A stretch of DNA of 7,994 nt, taken from Pseudomonadota bacterium (lineage in GTDB: Bacteria; Desulfobacterota; GWC2-55-46; JADFVP01). Shown piece by piece: positions 5,798 through 7,994 of the stretch; the stretch's first letter is position 1, and every line of letters starts with the position of its first letter. Both the position numbers and the translations under genes were made by a program. The notes under the pieces are model-generated. The model worked only from the letters and a program-made list of their open reading frames with translations. It ran no database searches and was not told the origin of the DNA. The DNA lies in NCBI GenBank assembly GCA_015222595.1, contig JADFVP010000063.1, positions 1 to 7,994 of the forward strand. Direction: 5' to 3'.

Positions 5798-7024
5798 CTA
5801 AAAGAAATCTTTCACCCAGCTGCCCATTCTCGTGGTCAGCTTGTTGAATATATTGCTCGACCCCTTGGAGAACTGAATGCCGCCTACGTGCTTGCAGCCG
5901 TAAAGAACAAGCCCGACGCCGGTTGAAAATCGCGGCCCTTTGACCACGTCCACCAGCCCGGAGACGCCTTCTGGAAGCCCGCACCTGACGGGTGCATCGA
6001 AGACCTGCTCGGCAAGCTCTGCCGCACCCTCTGTTGCTGCAGTGCCTCCGGTAAGAACGACCCCGGAAGAGATCAGCACGTCGTAGCCGGACTTCAGTAT
6101 CTCTCTTTTTACGAGGTCGAATATCTCCTCCATGCGCGGCTCTATTATCTCGCAGAGCGTGTGGCGCGAGACCTTGCGGATTTTGCCTCCTCCGACACTA
6201 TGCACGTCGAGTATCTCGTCCTTGGAGACAAGCGCCGTCATTGCGCAACCGTACTCTGTCTTTACCTTCTCGGCCTCGCTCATCGGGGTTCTGAGTCCAA
6301 CGGATATGTCTCCGGTAACCTGATTTCCTCCGAGCGAGATTACCGTAGTGTACTTGATGGTGCCGTTATGGTAGAGCGCGATGTCGGTGGTGCCACCGCC
6401 TATATCTACGAGCACTACGCCTATCTCCTTTTCGTCTGCATTCAGCACCGCCTCGGAACTCGCTATCTGCTGAAGCACTATGTCGGAGACATCAAGCCCT
6501 GCCTTGTTGGCGCACTTGACAATATTCTGCACGGAGGTAACTGCTGCGGTAACGATGTGAACCTTGACCTCAAGGCGTATCCCTATCATGCCGAGCGGTT
6601 CCTGAATTCCCTCCTGATCGTCTACTATATACTCCTGGGCTATGACGTGTATCACCTCGCGGTCCGGCGGGATAACTACGGCCTGTGCCGCCTCTATCAC
6701 TCGCTCGACGTCCTGCGGTGTTATCTCGCGGTTCTTTACGGCGATAACGCCGTGGGAGTTGAAGGCCTTTATATGACCGCCCGCTATTCCACAGTAGACC
6801 CTGTTTATCTCGCAGCCCGCCATCCGCTCGGCCTCTTCGACCGCGCTTCTGATCGACGAGACAGTGCTCTCGATATTGACCACTACGCCTTTTCTAAGAC
6901 CCTTGGACGGATGCATGCCGATGCCGATTATCTCGACCCCGTTTTCCGTCTTCTCGCCGACTATTGCGCAGATCTTTGTGGTGCCAATGTCGAGCCCTAC
7001 TACAATATTCTCTCTCTTAGCCAT
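5798..7024 (-). CDS. ftsA: Cell division protein FtsA
   Basis: Actin-fold ATPase that tethers FtsZ to the cytoplasmic membrane and recruits later divisome proteins; 408 residues, typical length. Visible features: phosphate-1 loop VGLDIGTTKICAIVGE (9-24); FtsA-specific 1C region around 70-155 (YCGIAGGHI, IAQEYIVDD); phosphate-2 VDIGGGTTDI (206-215); adenosine motif LTGGTAATEG (324-333); and a C-terminal amphipathic membrane helix, roughly FNKLTTRMGSWVKDFF, ending at the stop. The start is ATG 7024, giving the family-typical MAKRENIVVGLDIG. An ATG at 7054 would add ten unconserved residues overlapping ftsQ without a ribosome site. The ftsQ TAA ends one base before this ATG and the local Shine-Dalgarno is weak (GAGG about 14 nt away), so translation is probably coupled to ftsQ. 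Confidence 0.98.
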   Translation of the reverse strand: MAKRENIVVGLDIGTTKICAIVGEKTENGVEIIGIGMHPSKGLRKGVVVNIESTVSSIRSAVEEAERMAGCEINRVYCGIAGGHIKAFNSHGVIAVKNREITPQDVERVIEAAQAVVIPPDREVIHVIAQEYIVDDQEGIQEPLGMIGIRLEVKVHIVTAAVTSVQNIVKCANKAGLDVSDIVLQQIASSEAVLNADEKEIGVVLVDIGGGTTDIALYHNGTIKYTTVISLGGNQVTGDISVGLRTPMSEAEKVKTEYGCAMTALVSKDEILDVHSVGGGKIRKVSRHTLCEIIEPRMEEIFDLVKREILKSGYDVLISSGVVLTGGTAATEGAAELAEQVFDAPVRCGLPEGVSGLVDVVKGPRFSTGVGLVLYGCKHVGGIQFSKGSSNIFNKLTTRMGSWVKDFF

Positions 7025-7025
7025 C

Positions 7026-7877
7026 TTATGTAGCCCCGCCCTCTTTAACCACATTACCGATATACTTAATAACCACGTCGTTCTCCCTGGTCAGGTCTAT
7101 CGCCTCAACGCCCGAAAGCGTACCGCCGCGCGCCTCAACAACTCGCTCGAACCTACCGAGTTTAGACTCAAAGTCTTCGGTGCCAAGCCTGAGCACAACC
7201 CCTTCGTCTACCGTGTAGAGCGTATAGCCGTACTCGGTATCCACATGTATCTCGCTTACGTCTCCGGAGTTGAAACCGTCGCGCCCGTCAAGCCTGTCGA
7301 GCAGGCTCATAAGAACAGAGTCCTCTACAGGAGCACCGGAGTCGAGCCCGTCTGCTCCGAGCCCCGTTACCACAGGAAGATCGAGCCCGTCGGTAACGGA
7401 GTACCTCTTAAAGAGCAGCCCGGCAGAGTCCATCACAAAGAGACTTCCAGCGTTGACAATTGCCTTCGGCGTCCGCTCTGCAACCTCTATCCTCACCGTA
7501 GACGGAATGGAGCGCGAGACCTTTGCGCTCTCTATCCACGGGTCGGTTCTGATACTTTGTTCAACGGAGGCGAGCTTGAAGGAGAAGATATTCTCTCCCG
7601 GCTCAATTCCCGAAAGCTCTATAACAGAGTCTACGCCGGTTCTAAAAGCCCCGTCCACCGTAACCCGCTCAACAGCAAGGTACTCGGTGGTGGTTATAGC
7701 GCCGTAGAGTTGCCACGAGGTGTACAGACCTGCCGGCAGGGCTGCGGTAATGACCGTTACCCAGAGCGCGCGCACGAAGAAGCGTCTGGCTCGCGTGCCA
7801 AAAGGCTCGCGCTTGCGCCGGTTTCTGCCCTTCTTCTTTGTTACGCGCCCCTGGCGCACCCCTGTTGCCTTACCCAA
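7026..7877 (-). CDS. ftsQ: Cell division protein FtsQ
   Basis: Bitopic inner-membrane divisome protein that in Gram-negatives bridges early cytoplasmic and late periplasmic division proteins through FtsB and FtsL. 283 residues from TTG 7877. A strongly basic cytoplasmic tail (K/R-rich, 1-36) is followed by one membrane helix (about 37-54, ALWVTVITAALPAGLY), then a POTRA domain (about 66-136: VERVTVDGAF, IEPGENIFSF, DPWIESAKVSRSIPSTVRI, VAERTPKAI) and the FtsQ beta domain (about 143-275). The order N-in, one TM, POTRA plus position before ftsA make the call secure. The start is ambiguous: TTG 7877 has GAGG 9 nt upstream, while GTG 7859 has AAGG 8 nt upstream and would drop six residues; an in-frame TAA lies just upstream of both. 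No ATG is available near the N-terminus. Confidence 0.95.
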   Translation of the reverse strand: MGKATGVRQGRVTKKKGRNRRKREPFGTRARRFFVRALWVTVITAALPAGLYTSWQLYGAITTTEYLAVERVTVDGAFRTGVDSVIELSGIEPGENIFSFKLASVEQSIRTDPWIESAKVSRSIPSTVRIEVAERTPKAIVNAGSLFVMDSAGLLFKRYSVTDGLDLPVVTGLGADGLDSGAPVEDSVLMSLLDRLDGRDGFNSGDVSEIHVDTEYGYTLYTVDEGVVLRLGTEDFESKLGRFERVVEARGGTLSGVEAIDLTRENDVVIKYIGNVVKEGGAT

Positions 7878-7920
7878 TCCGCTTAACCTCGATAATTATG
7901 ACGACATCTATCTCCGGCAT
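7870..7920 (-). CDS. Possible 16-residue ORF overlapping the ftsQ start
   Basis: ATG 7920 opens MPEIDVVIIIEVKRIG and stops at TAA 7872-7870, overlapping the TTG-initiated ftsQ frame by 8 nt and ending 10 nt before the alternative GTG. Stops TAA and TAG precede its ATG immediately, so it is not the tail of a longer gene in this frame. The Shine-Dalgarno is weak (AAGAG). It could couple translation into ftsQ, or be a chance ORF; I recognise no family. Confidence 0.2.
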   Translation of the reverse strand: MPEIDVVIIIEVKRIG

Positions 7921-7929
7921 CTATTACTC

Positions 7930-7994
7930 TTATCTCTAGCACTTATCTCTAGCACTTATCTCTAGCACTTATCTCTAGCACTTATCTCTAGCAC
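7930..7994. repeat. 13-bp tandem repeat, five perfect copies, reaching the window end
   Basis: Unit TTATCTCTAGCAC on the plus strand (GTGCTAGAGATAA on the minus), repeated five times without a mismatch and ending exactly at the last base, so the true array may be longer. Because 13 is not a multiple of 3, every frame passes through all phases of the unit and meets a stop on both strands, so it is noncoding. It lies about 50 bp upstream of ftsQ. Perfect identity implies recent expansion or homogenisation, or an assembly artefact at a contig end. Confidence 0.95.

Noticed and set aside
6161..7033. 290-codon open frame on the plus strand opposite ftsA
   Set aside because: It is antisense to a fully conserved ftsA with intact motifs, resembles no family and has no convincing ribosome site; it results from the codon composition of ftsA.
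7025..7054. ATG 7054 as the ftsA start
   Set aside because: It would add ten unconserved residues overlapping ftsQ without a ribosome site; MAKRENIVVGLDIG from 7024 matches known FtsA N-termini.
6864..7886. 340-codon open frame on the plus strand opposite ftsQ and the start of ftsA
   Set aside because: Shadow of two real genes; the translation shows no domain, motif or membrane pattern.
7930..7994. Repeat array as MraZ binding sites or as a CRISPR array
   Set aside because: MraZ sites are TGGGN boxes with short spacers, which this unit lacks; CRISPR needs longer repeats with unique spacers, and here the units are directly contiguous.

Overview
All genes in this window lie on the minus strand, so transcription runs from right to left. 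The window carries the end of a bacterial division (dcw) cluster, ftsQ-ftsA-ftsZ, followed by two tandem radical-SAM genes of the TIGR03960 type. GC content is moderately high by eye. The FtsA N-terminus (MAKRENIVVGLDIGTTK), the FtsZ C-terminal peptide (YDTPTFLRKQ) and the fusion of TIGR03960 to a DUF2344 domain suggest a Desulfobacterota/deltaproteobacteria-like Gram-negative. That placement is an inference from protein style, not a search result.

Layout from right to left (direction of transcription). Positions 7994-7930 hold five perfect copies of a 13-bp tandem repeat that has stops in every frame. A possible 16-codon ORF (7920-7870) follows and overlaps the start of ftsQ (7877-7026, TTG or GTG start). 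ftsA (7024-5798) begins one base after the ftsQ stop. A 142-nt gap leads to ftsZ (5655-4492), which has a very strong AAGGAGG Shine-Dalgarno. A gene-free stretch of about 480 nt (4491-4015) holds an 18-bp tandem repeat, an inverted repeat, candidate promoters and a good intrinsic terminator. Next come radical-SAM gene 2 (about 4014-2260) and, 67 nt later, radical-SAM gene 1 (2192 to beyond position 1). Gene 1 is fused to DUF2344 and is cut by the window edge.

How the genes work together. FtsQ is the bitopic scaffold of the divisome, FtsA anchors FtsZ to the membrane, and FtsZ forms the Z-ring. The two radical-SAM proteins are clear paralogues: same domain order, same CxxxCxxC cluster and same C-terminal CxxxxCxxCxxC cluster. 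Their substrate is not established. They are separated from ftsZ by a terminator, so they are probably a distinct transcription unit rather than part of the division operon.

Main oddities: radical-SAM gene 2 has no ATG, GTG or TTG start that would keep its conserved N-terminus (ATA start, or a one-base frameshift at an A5 run). A sigma70-like promoter sits directly against the terminator hairpin ahead of that gene. The 13-bp repeat array stands where a mur/ddl gene normally abuts ftsQ. I see no mobile element, CRISPR array, tRNA or rRNA, and nothing that amounts to a clearly new biological system.
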